A DNA stretch of 64,000 bases from Verrucomicrobiota bacterium JB022 (lineage in GTDB: Bacteria > Verrucomicrobiota > Verrucomicrobiia > Opitutales > Oceanipulchritudinaceae). Below, piece by piece: positions 1 through 9,800 of the stretch. The position numbers and the translations under genes were made by a program. Within the stretch, counting starts at the first letter, position 1; each line of letters begins with the position of its first letter. The stretch covers positions 124,001 through 188,000 of the forward strand of contig JAUTCQ010000017.1 in assembly GCA_030673845.1 (NCBI GenBank). The letters are read 5' to 3'. The notes beneath the pieces are model-generated. The model made no database searches and had not been told where the DNA came from. It saw nothing but the letters and a program-made list of their open reading frames with translations.

Positions 1-41
1 CGTGCGATCAGGGGTAGGCATGAGAAAAGCGTAGCAGTACT

Positions 42-125
42 ATTAACCAGAAAAAGCAGATAAAAGCAGAAAAGATAGATTAAATTCAGGCCTGTTGTCT
101 TAATTTTCTGTCTTTTCTGGTTAAT
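42..125. repeat. AT-rich intergenic inverted repeat
   Basis: Two 13-base arms, attaaccagaaaa (42-54) and ttttctggttaat (113-125), are perfect inverted copies. The spacer contains further purine-rich agcaga/cagaaaag blocks on the left and ttttctg on the right, so a longer imperfect cruciform is possible. It lies just downstream of the stop of the minus-strand glycosyltransferase (142) and could act as a transcript end, but it lacks a GC-rich stem plus T tract, so I treat it as a repeat rather than a proven terminator. Confidence 0.55.
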
Positions 126-141
126 CTGACCTTCCCTTCAC

Positions 142-1599
142 CTACACGCGCAGGAGGGAGAACTTGGCGGGGTCGAGGAAGGAGGCGAGCAGCGCGGTGG
201 CGTCGTGGGAGCCGATTTCGCTGGGCGACGCTTTGCTCAGGCCGGTGTAGATGCCTTGCAGGCGCTCGCCGTAGGCCGGGAGGCTGTAGTGTTTGGCGAT
301 CAGCTTTTGATTGCGCGCGATCACCTTCGGGTCGACCGGCTCCAGCGCGGGGCGGCGGAGGTCGGCCGCCATGGTGGGATTGGCGCGCAGTTGCGTGATC
401 ACACGCTCCTGAAAGGTTTCGCTGAGTACGCCGAAGTCGATCCGCTTGTTGCGGACGGACGCTTCGACTGCCCGGTCGACGGCATCCTTGGGTGCCCGGT
501 GGCCGTAGGAGGCAAAGTAGCTTTTCAGCTCCTTCTCCAGCTGGATGCGCAACGGCCCTTCGCCCACGATGCCCAGCGGCACTTCGAGGCGTTCGTAGAG
601 GCCGGGGAACTCGATCCCGTGCTGCTTGAAATCCTGCGTAATGGCGGGCAGGTCGCGACCGACCACGCCCTTGCCGAAGAGATACGGCTCAAGGAAGGCC
701 AGCCCGAAGCCCTCCGCCACGCTCGTAGTGAGCAGGGCGTCGGCGCGGTGGATCAGGCCGGCAAAGGTGTATTGCTCGCGCTCGCCCACGCCAAACTCGA
801 CCGGCAGCATCTGCTCCTGGGCAAAGGCTTGCCAGCGGTTGTAGATCGGCTGCCACTCCGGGTTGGCCGGGCTCAGGGTGAGGGCAATCACGCTGCCCGC
901 CGGGGCGAGCAGCGAGAGCAACAGGCACTCGCCCACGTTCTTGCGCCGAATCGCGCGGGTGGGGTAGACGAAGACCTGCTTGGCGTCGGGAAACGGCGTC
1001 TCACCCTCCGGCTCGCGCTCCAGGTCGGGCACGGAAACCGGGTTGGGCAAGAGGTGCAGGCGATCTTCCGGCACGCCCATGTGCTGGAGGCTCTGGAAAT
1101 CGCGGGCGTTGAGCACGGCGTAGTGGACTTGCGCGCCCGCCGGATAAAGCCGCTCCCCGAGGGTGCCGATGTCGCGTTGCTTGTCGTAGACCTCCGCCTG
1201 CCGTCGGTAATTGGTGGGCCGCCCGTCTTCGGCAAAGTCGTGGATTTGCAACAACACCTTCGCGCCCTCGGCCAGCAGGCGATGGAGCACCTCCAGAAAT
1301 ACCACGTTTTTGCCCAAGCTGTGGTTGTGGATGTGCCACACATCGGGATCGCCGCCCAAGGCCTCGCGGGCGGCCGCCTGCATGCGCTGGGCAAGGGCGG
1401 CCGGATCCACGGCGCTGTAATCGCTCTGGTAGGCCAGCCCCTCGACCACCTGCACTTTAGGCAGGGCGTTACCGTCGTAGGGTTCGCCACAGAGGGCCAC
1501 GATGTCCACGCCGCGACCGTCGAGGGCCGCGACGGCATTCTCAATCACTCGGGTGACGCCACCGCGTTTGAGGTGGTAGTGGACTTGGGCGATCCGCAT
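142..1599 (-). CDS. Glycosyltransferase, GT4-like (GT-B fold)
   Basis: A 485-residue protein beginning MRIAQVHYHLKRGGVTRV, a typical GT4 N-terminal acceptor domain with a glycine-rich loop. HIHNHSLG near residue 88 and LPNPV near 186 mark the interdomain region; AEGFGLAFLEPYLFGKG near residue 300 is the C-terminal nucleotide-sugar loop, with E and GFG as in retaining GT-B enzymes. It follows gpgS by about 20 bases and is probably its last operon partner, so the acceptor may be glucosylglycerate or a related soluble glycoside. This is inference from position; a polysaccharide role is also possible. Donor and acceptor cannot be read from sequence. Confidence 0.8.
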   Translation of the reverse strand: MRIAQVHYHLKRGGVTRVIENAVAALDGRGVDIVALCGEPYDGNALPKVQVVEGLAYQSDYSAVDPAALAQRMQAAAREALGGDPDVWHIHNHSLGKNVVFLEVLHRLLAEGAKVLLQIHDFAEDGRPTNYRRQAEVYDKQRDIGTLGERLYPAGAQVHYAVLNARDFQSLQHMGVPEDRLHLLPNPVSVPDLEREPEGETPFPDAKQVFVYPTRAIRRKNVGECLLLSLLAPAGSVIALTLSPANPEWQPIYNRWQAFAQEQMLPVEFGVGEREQYTFAGLIHRADALLTTSVAEGFGLAFLEPYLFGKGVVGRDLPAITQDFKQHGIEFPGLYERLEVPLGIVGEGPLRIQLEKELKSYFASYGHRAPKDAVDRAVEASVRNKRIDFGVLSETFQERVITQLRANPTMAADLRRPALEPVDPKVIARNQKLIAKHYSLPAYGERLQGIYTGLSKASPSEIGSHDATALLASFLDPAKFSLLRV

Positions 1600-1619
1600 G
1601 GGGCGAGGGTGTTTGGGGG

Positions 1620-2624
1620 TTATTTGAGCGGGGGCAGGCCGAATTTTTTGCGGTATTCGGGGATGGTTTCCATCGGCGGGCGTTCTTCCTCGATGATCTC
1701 CTTTACCACCTGCTCGTAGCGGTTCCCTTCGGCTTGGAACTGCCTGAAGAAGTTGCTCATTTCCGGCAACTTATCAACCATTCCGTATGACTCCATTCGG
1801 TTGAGGAAGCTCTGCAGAATGCCGAAGCTCATCTTGCCGAGGTCGAGGGTCGTCTGGTTGCGGTGGACGCGCTGGTCGAGGTCGGTCTGGCCGAAGGCGT
1901 TGATGCCGCGCTTCATGTAGACGTCGATGATATGCGACGTTTCGACCCCGTAACCGATGGGAAATGGGATCTCCTGCAACACTTCGCGTCGCACCGCGTA
2001 TTCGCCGGAAAGCGGCTGGATGAGGCAGGTCAGCTCCGGGAAAAAGAGGGAGAAGAGCGGGCGCACGAGGATCTCCGTCACCCGGCCGCCACCGGAGGGG
2101 CGAATGCCGCCGCTGAAGGCCATTGGGCGGTCGTAGAACGCCTTCACGTAGTGCATGTCGTCGTTGTAGATCAACGGAGCGACGAGGCCGTAGACGAAGC
2201 GCGGGTGGATGTTTTTGATGTCGGCATCCACATAGCAGATGATGTCGCCCTTGAGCTGGTGGATGGCCTTCCAGAGGTTTTCGCCCTTGCCGCGCTTGAA
2301 GCCTTGGTCGGGCAGGATGTCGCCCGAGTAGTAGACGTCGGCCCCGAAGGCGGCGGCGACCTCCTGAGTCTTGTCTGTCGAGCCGGAGTCGATCACGGCA
2401 AATTCGTCGACCAGCGGGTAGCGGTCCATCAGCTCGCTCTTGAAGATGACGATCTCCTTACCGATCGTCTTTTCTTCGTTGAGCGTGGGGATACAGAGAC
2501 TGATCTTGAGGCCCTTGCGCTCTTTCTCGCGCACGAGGCTCAGCAAGTCCCAGAATTGGCCGTGGTGGAAGGTGTTTTTCTCCAGCCACTTGTCGATCTT
2601 CTTGCTGTCGGTTTTACTGCTCAT
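1620..2624 (-). CDS. gpgS: Glucosyl-3-phosphoglycerate synthase (GT81)
   Basis: A 334-residue GT-A enzyme. After a charged N-terminal segment comes SLCIPTLNEEKTIGKE (nucleotide binding), then IDSGSTDKT, the metal-binding DVDADIKN motif near residue 130, and SGEYAVRREVL, all matching the GpgS family. The enzyme transfers glucose from NDP-glucose to 3-phosphoglycerate, giving glucosyl-3-phosphoglycerate, the precursor of the osmolyte glucosylglycerate. Its start lies inside the 3' end of the M20 peptidase-like gene (11-base overlap), so the two are translationally coupled. No separate glucosyl-3-phosphoglycerate phosphatase is recognisable in the window. Length is normal for bacterial GpgS. Confidence 0.88.
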   Translation of the reverse strand: MSSKTDSKKIDKWLEKNTFHHGQFWDLLSLVREKERKGLKISLCIPTLNEEKTIGKEIVIFKSELMDRYPLVDEFAVIDSGSTDKTQEVAAAFGADVYYSGDILPDQGFKRGKGENLWKAIHQLKGDIICYVDADIKNIHPRFVYGLVAPLIYNDDMHYVKAFYDRPMAFSGGIRPSGGGRVTEILVRPLFSLFFPELTCLIQPLSGEYAVRREVLQEIPFPIGYGVETSHIIDVYMKRGINAFGQTDLDQRVHRNQTTLDLGKMSFGILQSFLNRMESYGMVDKLPEMSNFFRQFQAEGNRYEQVVKEIIEEERPPMETIPEYRKKFGLPPLK

Positions 2625-3792
2625 CCTGCAAGTCTCCGTCGATCACTTCCAGCAGGGCCACCAGTTGGGCCAGGCCGCGGAAGATGGGTTCGATGTAAAT
2701 GGTTTCGTTTTGCTCGTGCTTGTTGTCGCCGTAGGTGAGGCCCAGGGTCAGGCTCGGCACATTGTGGTCGAGCAGGGTGCTGAGTTCGCTGATGCTGGGC
2801 GCGGCCTTCGGCTTTACATCGAGGGCTTCCATGATCTTGCGCGCTGCCGCCGTGTAGCGGTGGCCAAAGCCGATGGTGCCCGGCTTGCGGCGGGCGACGA
2901 TGGTGTAGTGCGCGGTGGTCTGGTCTTCGGCATTGACCTCTTCCACGATCTCGCGGATCCGGTCGCTGATCTCGTTGACCATGCCGGGGGCTTCGCTGCG
3001 GATCTCGAAACGCAGGGTGGCGCGTTGGGGCGGCGTGTTGTAGGCGCTGCCGGCGCGGACCGAGCCGAGGATGATCGAGGTCTTGGGCTCTTCGGGGGTC
3101 CGGATCTCGAGGATCTGGCGTACCACGCGGTTCATCACCACGATGGCGCCGGTGCTGCCCCAGCGGGTGGAAAGGGTCTTGTCTTCGTGCGATTCCACGA
3201 CCAGCTCGCCCCGCTCCATACCCAGGCTGCTGTAGGAGAGGCGGCCCAGTTGCACGCCTTCCAGACAGACGGCGGCGCTCGGCGCACGTTGCGTGTTTTC
3301 GAGGAAGAAGCGCAGCCCGCCCAGGTCTCCCCGGCCCATGCTGCGGCTGGCGCCGAGCAGGATGAGGTTGCTTTTCAGCTTGATGCCGAGGCGCTCCAGC
3401 ATGTCGGGCACCGAGATCATGGTCGCGACGCCGAGGGAATTGTCGGCCACGCCCGCGCCGGTCAGGCGGTCGCCCGAGACGCTGACGGTGTGGTCGACAC
3501 CTTCTTCCCAGATCTTGTCGGTATGGGCCGCGATCAGGATGTTGTGCTTGCCCTCCGTCCCCGGGAGCATCGCGACGGCGTTGCCTGCCTCATCGGTGCC
3601 GATGTTTTGCAGTCCGCTTTCGGTAAAGCGGTCGTTAAGAAAACGTACCAGCCGTTCTTCCCGGAAGGTGGGGGAGGAAATTTCCCCGCACATCACGGTA
3701 TTGGCCAGAATGATTTCGCGTAAAGCAGAGAGTCTCAGGCGGTAGTCATCCACCCGACTCAGGACATCATTCAAAAGAGGATCCATCGCCAT
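2614..3792 (-). CDS. M20-family metallopeptidase-like protein
   Basis: A 392-residue cytosolic protein of the M20 peptidase fold. The first metal motif is ILIAAHTDKIWEEG (HxD), the bridging aspartate is in GAGVADNSLGVA, and a C-terminal histidine is in GDNKHEQNE. The region where M20 enzymes carry the catalytic Glu-Glu pair reads LGASRSMGRGDLGG, with no acidic pair, so hydrolytic activity is doubtful. A central dimerisation domain is present (GSVRAGSAYNTPP onwards). It is the first gene of the operon with gpgS and overlaps it by 11 bases. An alternative start is the second Met (3786). Substrate unknown; it may have become a binding or regulatory protein. Confidence 0.7.
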   Translation of the reverse strand: MAMDPLLNDVLSRVDDYRLRLSALREIILANTVMCGEISSPTFREERLVRFLNDRFTESGLQNIGTDEAGNAVAMLPGTEGKHNILIAAHTDKIWEEGVDHTVSVSGDRLTGAGVADNSLGVATMISVPDMLERLGIKLKSNLILLGASRSMGRGDLGGLRFFLENTQRAPSAAVCLEGVQLGRLSYSSLGMERGELVVESHEDKTLSTRWGSTGAIVVMNRVVRQILEIRTPEEPKTSIILGSVRAGSAYNTPPQRATLRFEIRSEAPGMVNEISDRIREIVEEVNAEDQTTAHYTIVARRKPGTIGFGHRYTAAARKIMEALDVKPKAAPSISELSTLLDHNVPSLTLGLTYGDNKHEQNETIYIEPIFRGLAQLVALLEVIDGDLQDEQ

Positions 3793-4012
3793 GGCGCTGT
3801 AAGCATATTGCGCGCCGGAAGCTCATGCCAAGCGCTTTTTGCTGATAGATCGCAACTTGGGATTTTTGGAGGGAGGCGAGCGGCGTTAGCGAGGCCGTGC
3901 AAAGTAGGGGTATTCACATGCGCAGCAGTTGCATTTTGCCTACAAAGAAGCGTTGATTCGAAACCCATCCTTCGCCGGAATAATGCATACGTTCCGCTAT
4001 CCTATGATCATG

Positions 4013-4480
4013 ATGAAACGACTTCGCCTCTGGATTGCTTCCCTTTTCCTATTCGCCGGCGCTCTCACCCTCTCTGCCGCCGAAGGCAAGGAGTGGCAGA
4101 CCGATGTAGCCAAGGCCCAGGAGGCCGCCGCCGCCGAAAACCAGCTCGTGCTGTACGATTTTACCGGGTCGGACTGGTGCCCGCCTTGTATGGCGCTCTC
4201 GCGCAACATTTTTAGCACCGAAGCCTTCGCGAAAGCGGTGGAGGGCAAATTTGTGCTCGTGGAGGTCGACTACCCCCGCGCCAAGCCGCAGTCGAATGCG
4301 TTAAAGCGCCAAAATCAACAACTTGCAGACAAATACGAGATCCAGGCTTTCCCCACGATTATCGTGACCGACGCCAAAGGAAACGAAATTTCCCGCATCA
4401 TGGGCTACCCGCAAGACGGATTGGAAGGCTTCCTGCAGTTCCTCAAGGACGCCCAGGCCAAGGCCAAGAAGAGCGCCTGA
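4013..4480 (+). CDS. Secreted thioredoxin-like protein
   Basis: About 155 residues with an N-terminal signal peptide (MKRLRLWIASLFLFAGALTL, cleavage near SAA-EG), then a thioredoxin fold of the Thioredoxin_7 type: DFTGSDWCPPCMAL carries the redox CPPC, and AFPTIIV supplies the cis-proline. It should act in the envelope as a thiol-disulfide oxidoreductase. Several in-frame Met codons lie upstream (3929, 3983, 4004, 4010); I chose 4013 because it gives a compact signal peptide with the KR immediately after Met. It stands alone between divergent and co-oriented genes. The precise partner (DsbD-like or cytochrome maturation) is unknown. Confidence 0.8.
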   Translation: MKRLRLWIASLFLFAGALTLSAAEGKEWQTDVAKAQEAAAAENQLVLYDFTGSDWCPPCMALSRNIFSTEAFAKAVEGKFVLVEVDYPRAKPQSNALKRQNQQLADKYEIQAFPTIIVTDAKGNEISRIMGYPQDGLEGFLQFLKDAQAKAKKSA

Positions 4481-4608
4481 GGGTAACCCGCACCCTCGCG
4501 GCGTAATTCCGCAACCATTCTTGACCCATCGGCCACTTCGTTGTCCTTTAACGCGAGTGGCCCGGTCGCTTCGGCCAGGCGCAGCCTCACCTCTGCGGGA
4601 TTTGCACG

Positions 4609-5901
4609 ATGCCGAAAAACTTTGGATTCGTCTCCACACGATTCGCCGGAACTGACGGCGTTTCCCTCGAAAGCGCCAAATGGGCTCACGTCCTTTGGCA
4701 CGACCGCCATATCAGCTACTGGTATAGCGGCCTCAGCGACCGCGCGGGAGACGTCTCGATGTGTATCCCCGAGGCCCACTTCGGCCACCCGGAGGTGCAG
4801 TGGATCAACGAGCGCATCTGGAGCTCCACCCGCCGTTCGCCCCTCGTCTCGCGCCGGATCCGCGACCTGGCCGACTACCTCAAGCGCACCCTCTACGTCT
4901 TCGTCGAGCGCCACAATATCGACGTGCTCGTGCCGGAGAACGCGCTGACGATCCCCATGAACCTGCCGCTCGGCATCGCGCTGACGGAGTTCATTGCCGA
5001 GACGGGTATCCCCTCGATCGCCCACCACCACGACTTTTACTGGGAGCGCACCCGCTTCTCGATCTCGTCGGTCACCGACCTGCTCGACCAGGCCTTCCCG
5101 CCCCGCCTGCCCAGCCTCGCGCACACCGTGATCAACCACGCGGCGCAGGAGCAGCTCTCGCTGCGCAAGGGCGTGGGCAGCCTGCTCATCCCCAACGTTT
5201 TCGACTTCGACCGCCCGCCGCCCGAGCCCGACGAATACTCCAAGGACGTGCGCGAAGAGCTGGGCCTGGAGCCGGACGACATCTTTATCCTCCAGCCGAC
5301 GCGCATCGTGCCGCGCAAGGGTATCGAGCACGCGATCAAGCTCGTGGCGATGCTCAACGACCCGAAGTACAAGCTCGTCATCTCCCACGATGCGGGCGAC
5401 GAAGGCTTTGAATACATGCACATGCTGGAAGAGCTGGCCCGCGAAGAAGGCGTCGACCTCCGCTTCATCGGCGAGCGTGTGAGCGAGGTGCGCCAGCTCG
5501 ACAGCCAGGGCCGCAAGCTCTATACCCTGTGGGATCTCTACCCGCATTGCGACCTTGTGACCTATCCGAGCACCTACGAGGGCTTCGGCAACGCCCTGCT
5601 GGAGGCGATCTACTTCAAGAAGCCCATCGTCATCAACCGCTACAGCATCTTTGTCGAAGACATCGAGCCCAAGGGCTTCAAGCTGGCGGTGATCGACGGC
5701 TTCATCACCCGCGAAGTCATCCGCACGGTCAGCCGCCTGCTGGAAGACGCGAAGTTCCGCGACGACACGGTCGAGCACAACTTCAAGGTCGCCAAGCGCT
5801 ACTACAGCTACACCGTCTTGCGCCGGACTTTGCGCATGCTCACGACCAACCTGACCGGCTTCACGCCCAAGAACAGCGCCGAGTCGAAGTCGAAAGGGTA
5901 G
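4609..5901 (+). CDS. Glycosyltransferase family 4 protein
   Basis: A 430-residue GT-B enzyme. The N-terminal domain contains STRFAGTDGVSLESAKWA (glycine-rich acceptor loop) and IAHHHDFYWERTRF; the C-terminal domain has QPTRIVPRKGIEHAI, then YPSTYEGFGNALLEAIYFKK, the donor-binding EX7E-type segment. It lies near the gpgS operon on the opposite strand. GT4 enzymes of this general shape include the synthases that add mannose to glucosylglycerate in some marine bacteria, so mannosylglucosylglycerate synthesis is a reasonable but unproven hypothesis. The ATG at 4609 follows a ttgcacg stretch without a strong ribosome site. Confidence 0.82.
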   Translation: MPKNFGFVSTRFAGTDGVSLESAKWAHVLWHDRHISYWYSGLSDRAGDVSMCIPEAHFGHPEVQWINERIWSSTRRSPLVSRRIRDLADYLKRTLYVFVERHNIDVLVPENALTIPMNLPLGIALTEFIAETGIPSIAHHHDFYWERTRFSISSVTDLLDQAFPPRLPSLAHTVINHAAQEQLSLRKGVGSLLIPNVFDFDRPPPEPDEYSKDVREELGLEPDDIFILQPTRIVPRKGIEHAIKLVAMLNDPKYKLVISHDAGDEGFEYMHMLEELAREEGVDLRFIGERVSEVRQLDSQGRKLYTLWDLYPHCDLVTYPSTYEGFGNALLEAIYFKKPIVINRYSIFVEDIEPKGFKLAVIDGFITREVIRTVSRLLEDAKFRDDTVEHNFKVAKRYYSYTVLRRTLRMLTTNLTGFTPKNSAESKSKG

Positions 5902-5961
5902 GGCAGTCGTCCAGAGATCTGCGTCTATCTGCGGCTCATATATCCTCTGTAGATCTCGCTC

Positions 5962-6765
5962 ATGCGCCAGTTCGACGCTCACCTCCACCTGCAGGATACT
6001 CGCCTCGACCCGCACCGGGAGCGCCTGATCGCCGCCTTGCGCGAGGCAGACGTGGCCGGGCTGGTAACCAACGGCACTTCCCCGGCGGACTGGCCGGCGG
6101 TGGAGGCCCTGGCGGAGGCGCACCCGGGATGGATTCGACCAGCCTACGGTCTGCACCCCTGGCGCGTGGGGCAAGAGCCAGCAGGCTGGCTTGAAGAGTT
6201 GAGACAACGCCTGCAGGATAATTCTGACGCGACAGTCGGCGAGGTGGGTCTGGACCAGTGGATCCCGGGGCACGACCTCGCCCGGCAGCGCCGCGCCTTC
6301 GAGCAGCAGCTCGATCTCGCCTGCGAATTGGGCCGCACCGTCACCATTCACTGCCTCAAGGCCTGGGGGCCGCTGCTGGAGACATTGCAGCGCCGGAGCG
6401 CATTGCCGCCGCGCATGCTCCTGCACTCGCCGGGCGCCAGCCCCGAGATGATCCACCAACTGGCTGAGATGGGCTGCTACTTCAGCGTCAGCGGCTATTT
6501 TTGCGCCCCGCACCGCACCAAATACCGCCAAGCCCTGCAGGCCTTTCCGCTCGATCGCCTCCTGATCGAGACCGATGCGCCCGACATGCTGGGGCCCGAG
6601 CATTGCCAGGTGGAGGAACTGCGCGATCTCGACCAGGCGCTGCTGAATAGTCCGCGAAATCTGCCGATGATCTACCAGTGCGTAGCCGACGCCAAGGGCA
6701 TAGCGATGGAGGAACTAGGGGAAAGTGCGGAGCGGCTTTTTTACACCCTTTTTGCAAGATCCTGA
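5962..6765 (+). CDS. TatD-family metal-dependent DNase
   Basis: A 267-residue TIM-barrel metal hydrolase. DAHLHLQD (first two His ligands), VGEVGLD (Glu), VTIHCLKAWG (His), MLLHSPGAS (His) and IETDAPDM (Asp) are the five metal-binding positions of TatD in the right order. Members are 3'-5' exonucleases acting on single-stranded DNA or RNA and are linked to DNA repair and fragmentation. Length matches the family. It is 60 bases downstream of the glycosyltransferase and may be cotranscribed with it, but functional linkage is unlikely. The short gap contains an atctgcgtctatctgcggct stretch that looks like one arm of an intergenic repeat. Confidence 0.88.
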   Translation: MRQFDAHLHLQDTRLDPHRERLIAALREADVAGLVTNGTSPADWPAVEALAEAHPGWIRPAYGLHPWRVGQEPAGWLEELRQRLQDNSDATVGEVGLDQWIPGHDLARQRRAFEQQLDLACELGRTVTIHCLKAWGPLLETLQRRSALPPRMLLHSPGASPEMIHQLAEMGCYFSVSGYFCAPHRTKYRQALQAFPLDRLLIETDAPDMLGPEHCQVEELRDLDQALLNSPRNLPMIYQCVADAKGIAMEELGESAERLFYTLFARS

Positions 6766-6858
6766 GCTTATTTTCGGCAGCGCTAGGTGGATAACTCGTA
6801 CTTGCTATTTTGGGATAATTACCCTAGTCTTGTCCGTAATCACTCGTATTGGATCTTC

Positions 6859-9800
6859 GTGAGCACTCAGCATCAACTTGTTAAGTCGTTCAGCTTAAAG
6901 CGCCGCCTTCCCACCACGTTGTGGCTCGCGATTTGCGCGGGCTTTGCCTCGACTGCACATGCTCAGTTTGCCTTTTACGAGAGTTTTACTTATTCCGCTG
7001 CCCCCGGCTGGCGGTTCAGCCAAGGCGATACCAGCCCCGGCCCTTACCTGACGGCGGGCACGGCGGTAGGCGATACCGAAGGCAACGGCTGGTTGCGTTT
7101 GACTACCCAGAACGTCGGTAACCAGTCCAACGCCGTCTTCCTCGACACGAAGATCCCGTCGAACAACAACACGATCGACATTTCGTTCGACCTCGCGATG
7201 TACGGCGGCACGGGCGCAGACGGCTTTACCTTCTTCCTCTACGACGCCTCGATCGACCTCTTTACGCCCGGCGCCTATGGCGGCTCGCTCGGCTACGCCA
7301 ACCGCTCTGGCGTGGGCGGCATGCCCGGCGGCTACGTGGGCATCGCCTTCGACAATTACGGCAACAACTCCAATAGCGGCGAAGGCCGTAACGGGGGCCT
7401 CAACCAGTACACGACCGGCTCCAGCACCACGCTCTACGACAATGCGATCGTCGTGCGCGGCCCCGACACCGGCGGTCTCGGTGGGCAAGACGGCTTCCAG
7501 TTCCTCGCCAGCACCGGCGGCGGCGGCATCAACGGCGTCAATACCACCATCCTCAACGGCAACGGCACCCCGACGACGGTCAACCGCCTGACCGAGCAGA
7601 TGGACTTTGCGGGCAGCGCGCGCCCCTCGGCCGAGGTCATGCGCAGCGCCCGAATCGTGATCGACGAGAACGACCTGATGACGATCTACATGCGCTTCGG
7701 CCTCACGGCGGAGTTCCTGGAAGTCATGCAGGTCGACATGAGCAACCTGGGTGTCGAGCGTCCGGACGAGCTGCGCCTGGGCTTTGCCGGCTCCACGGGC
7801 GGCAGCACGCAGACGATCGAGATGCGCCGCATCGACGTCGAAACCAGCGCCACCGGCGACACCTGGATCTGGGACAACAGCCAGGGCTCGGGCCAGAAGT
7901 ACTGGGGCAACGCCAACGACGGCCCCAATGGCGGCCACAAGGTCAACTGGCTGACGGATACCAACCCCGGCACCGGCCTCTCCGCCGGTCAGTCGCCCAA
8001 CGTCGTCTTCAACAACGCCTTCGTGAGCGAAGACCAGGCGATCACCGTGCAGGATGGCAACAAGACCATCGACTCGATGACGTTTGGCGGCCAATACCGC
8101 TATACGCTGAATCCCGACGCCACTCAGCCGGGCATCAAGATCATTTTCGACAATGGCAACGACTCCGGCGCCAGCTACCTCAACGTGCTCAACAACGCAC
8201 AAGGTAACGCCGAGCACACCCTCAATGTCGACCTCGAGCTGCAGAACGAGTTGCAGATCGACCACTACGTCGAAAAGACTCTGACGATCAACGGCGACAT
8301 CAAGACCAACGGCAACGTGCTCGACGTCGAGACCGTGAGCAAGGTCATCCTCGCCGGCGACATTGCCAGCAGCAACGAAATCCGCAAGGGCCAGCCCGGC
8401 ACCCTCGTGCTGCAGGGCGACAATTCCGCCTGGACAGGCGACCTCCAGATCAACGGCGGCACCGTCGTCGCCCGCACCAACACGGGTCTCGGCGTCCACA
8501 GCGGCAGCAACGCCGTGGATGTAAACGTCGCCAATGGGGCTACACTCGCCTTCGACGCGCTGAGCGGCAACGGCAGCTACCGGCCCAAGAGCATCGTGCT
8601 CAAAGGCGGCAGCGGAGCCGACGGCAAGGGTGCCCTCCAATCGCTCGCCGGCACGAACACGCTCGACAGCAATACCGTCGTGCGGATGGACGGCTCGACC
8701 ACGGTCGGCGCCTCGGCTGGTTCGACGCTGGTCATTAACCCCGGCATCACGACCAACGACCAGAACAACAACTACAACTTTACCAAGACCGGCGAAGGCA
8801 CCGTCGAGTTGAATGGCCGTAACGCCTATCGCGGCACCACCACGATCTCGCAAGGCACCCTCTCGGTGGGCGACAATGCTCCCAATGGCGGCAACGTCAC
8901 CGGCTCGCTCGGCAACGCCAGCAGCACCGTCGTCATTGGCAACAGCAGCACCGGCAGCAGCGATCTGGCGCTCGTCACCAACCGCAGCGGCATCACCGTC
9001 GCGCGCAACCTCAGCGTCAACAACTACGGCGGCAAGACGACGCTTGGCGGCACACACACCAGCGGCACCTCGTCCTTTACCGGGAATATCGACCTCTACA
9101 AGGACATCTACTTTACCGCGGCAGGGAACGGCACGGTCAACTTTACCGGCAACTTCAACAATTCCAATGGCCGCACCGCCACCAAGGTGGGCGAAGGCAC
9201 CGTAGTGCTCAGTGGTAGCAACTCGCTGGGCACCATGAACATCGAGGAAGGGCGGATCCGCATCGCCAACATCTCCTCCCTCAACGCCTGGCCCACGGTC
9301 AACCTCGCCGACCGCGCGGGCGCATCCTTTGAACTGGGCCTCTCCGGCGCGACGCGGGCCACCATCGGCTCGCTCAACGGCGGCGGCACCAACGGCGGCA
9401 ACGTCTACCTCAACGACGACACCCTGCGCATCGGCAACGGCGGCGTCGGTTATTCGAATTACGGCGGCGTAATCAGCGGCACCGGCAGCCTGGAGCTGCA
9501 CCACAGCCACGAGCTGACGCTGACGAACACGAGCACCTACAGCGGCGACACGATCCTGAACGACCGCGCCGTCATCTACCTGAACAACCAGAACGGGCAG
9601 TCGCTGGCCAATACCCGGGCCATCTACACGTCCAACGACGCCATCGTCCGCCTCGGGGCCGACAACCAGATCAACGACGACGCCAACTACTACTGGAACG
9701 GCGGCCGCTTCGATACCAACGGCTTCAGCGACATCCTCGGCGACTTTACCTTCCGCAACCAGTCCTACTTCGGCTTTACCGGCGATAGCAGCATCATCGA

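Noticed and set aside
4405-6603. A 732-residue frame on the minus strand
   Set aside because: It overlaps the glycosyltransferase and TatD genes, which have clear motifs. Product is low-complexity without domain signals.
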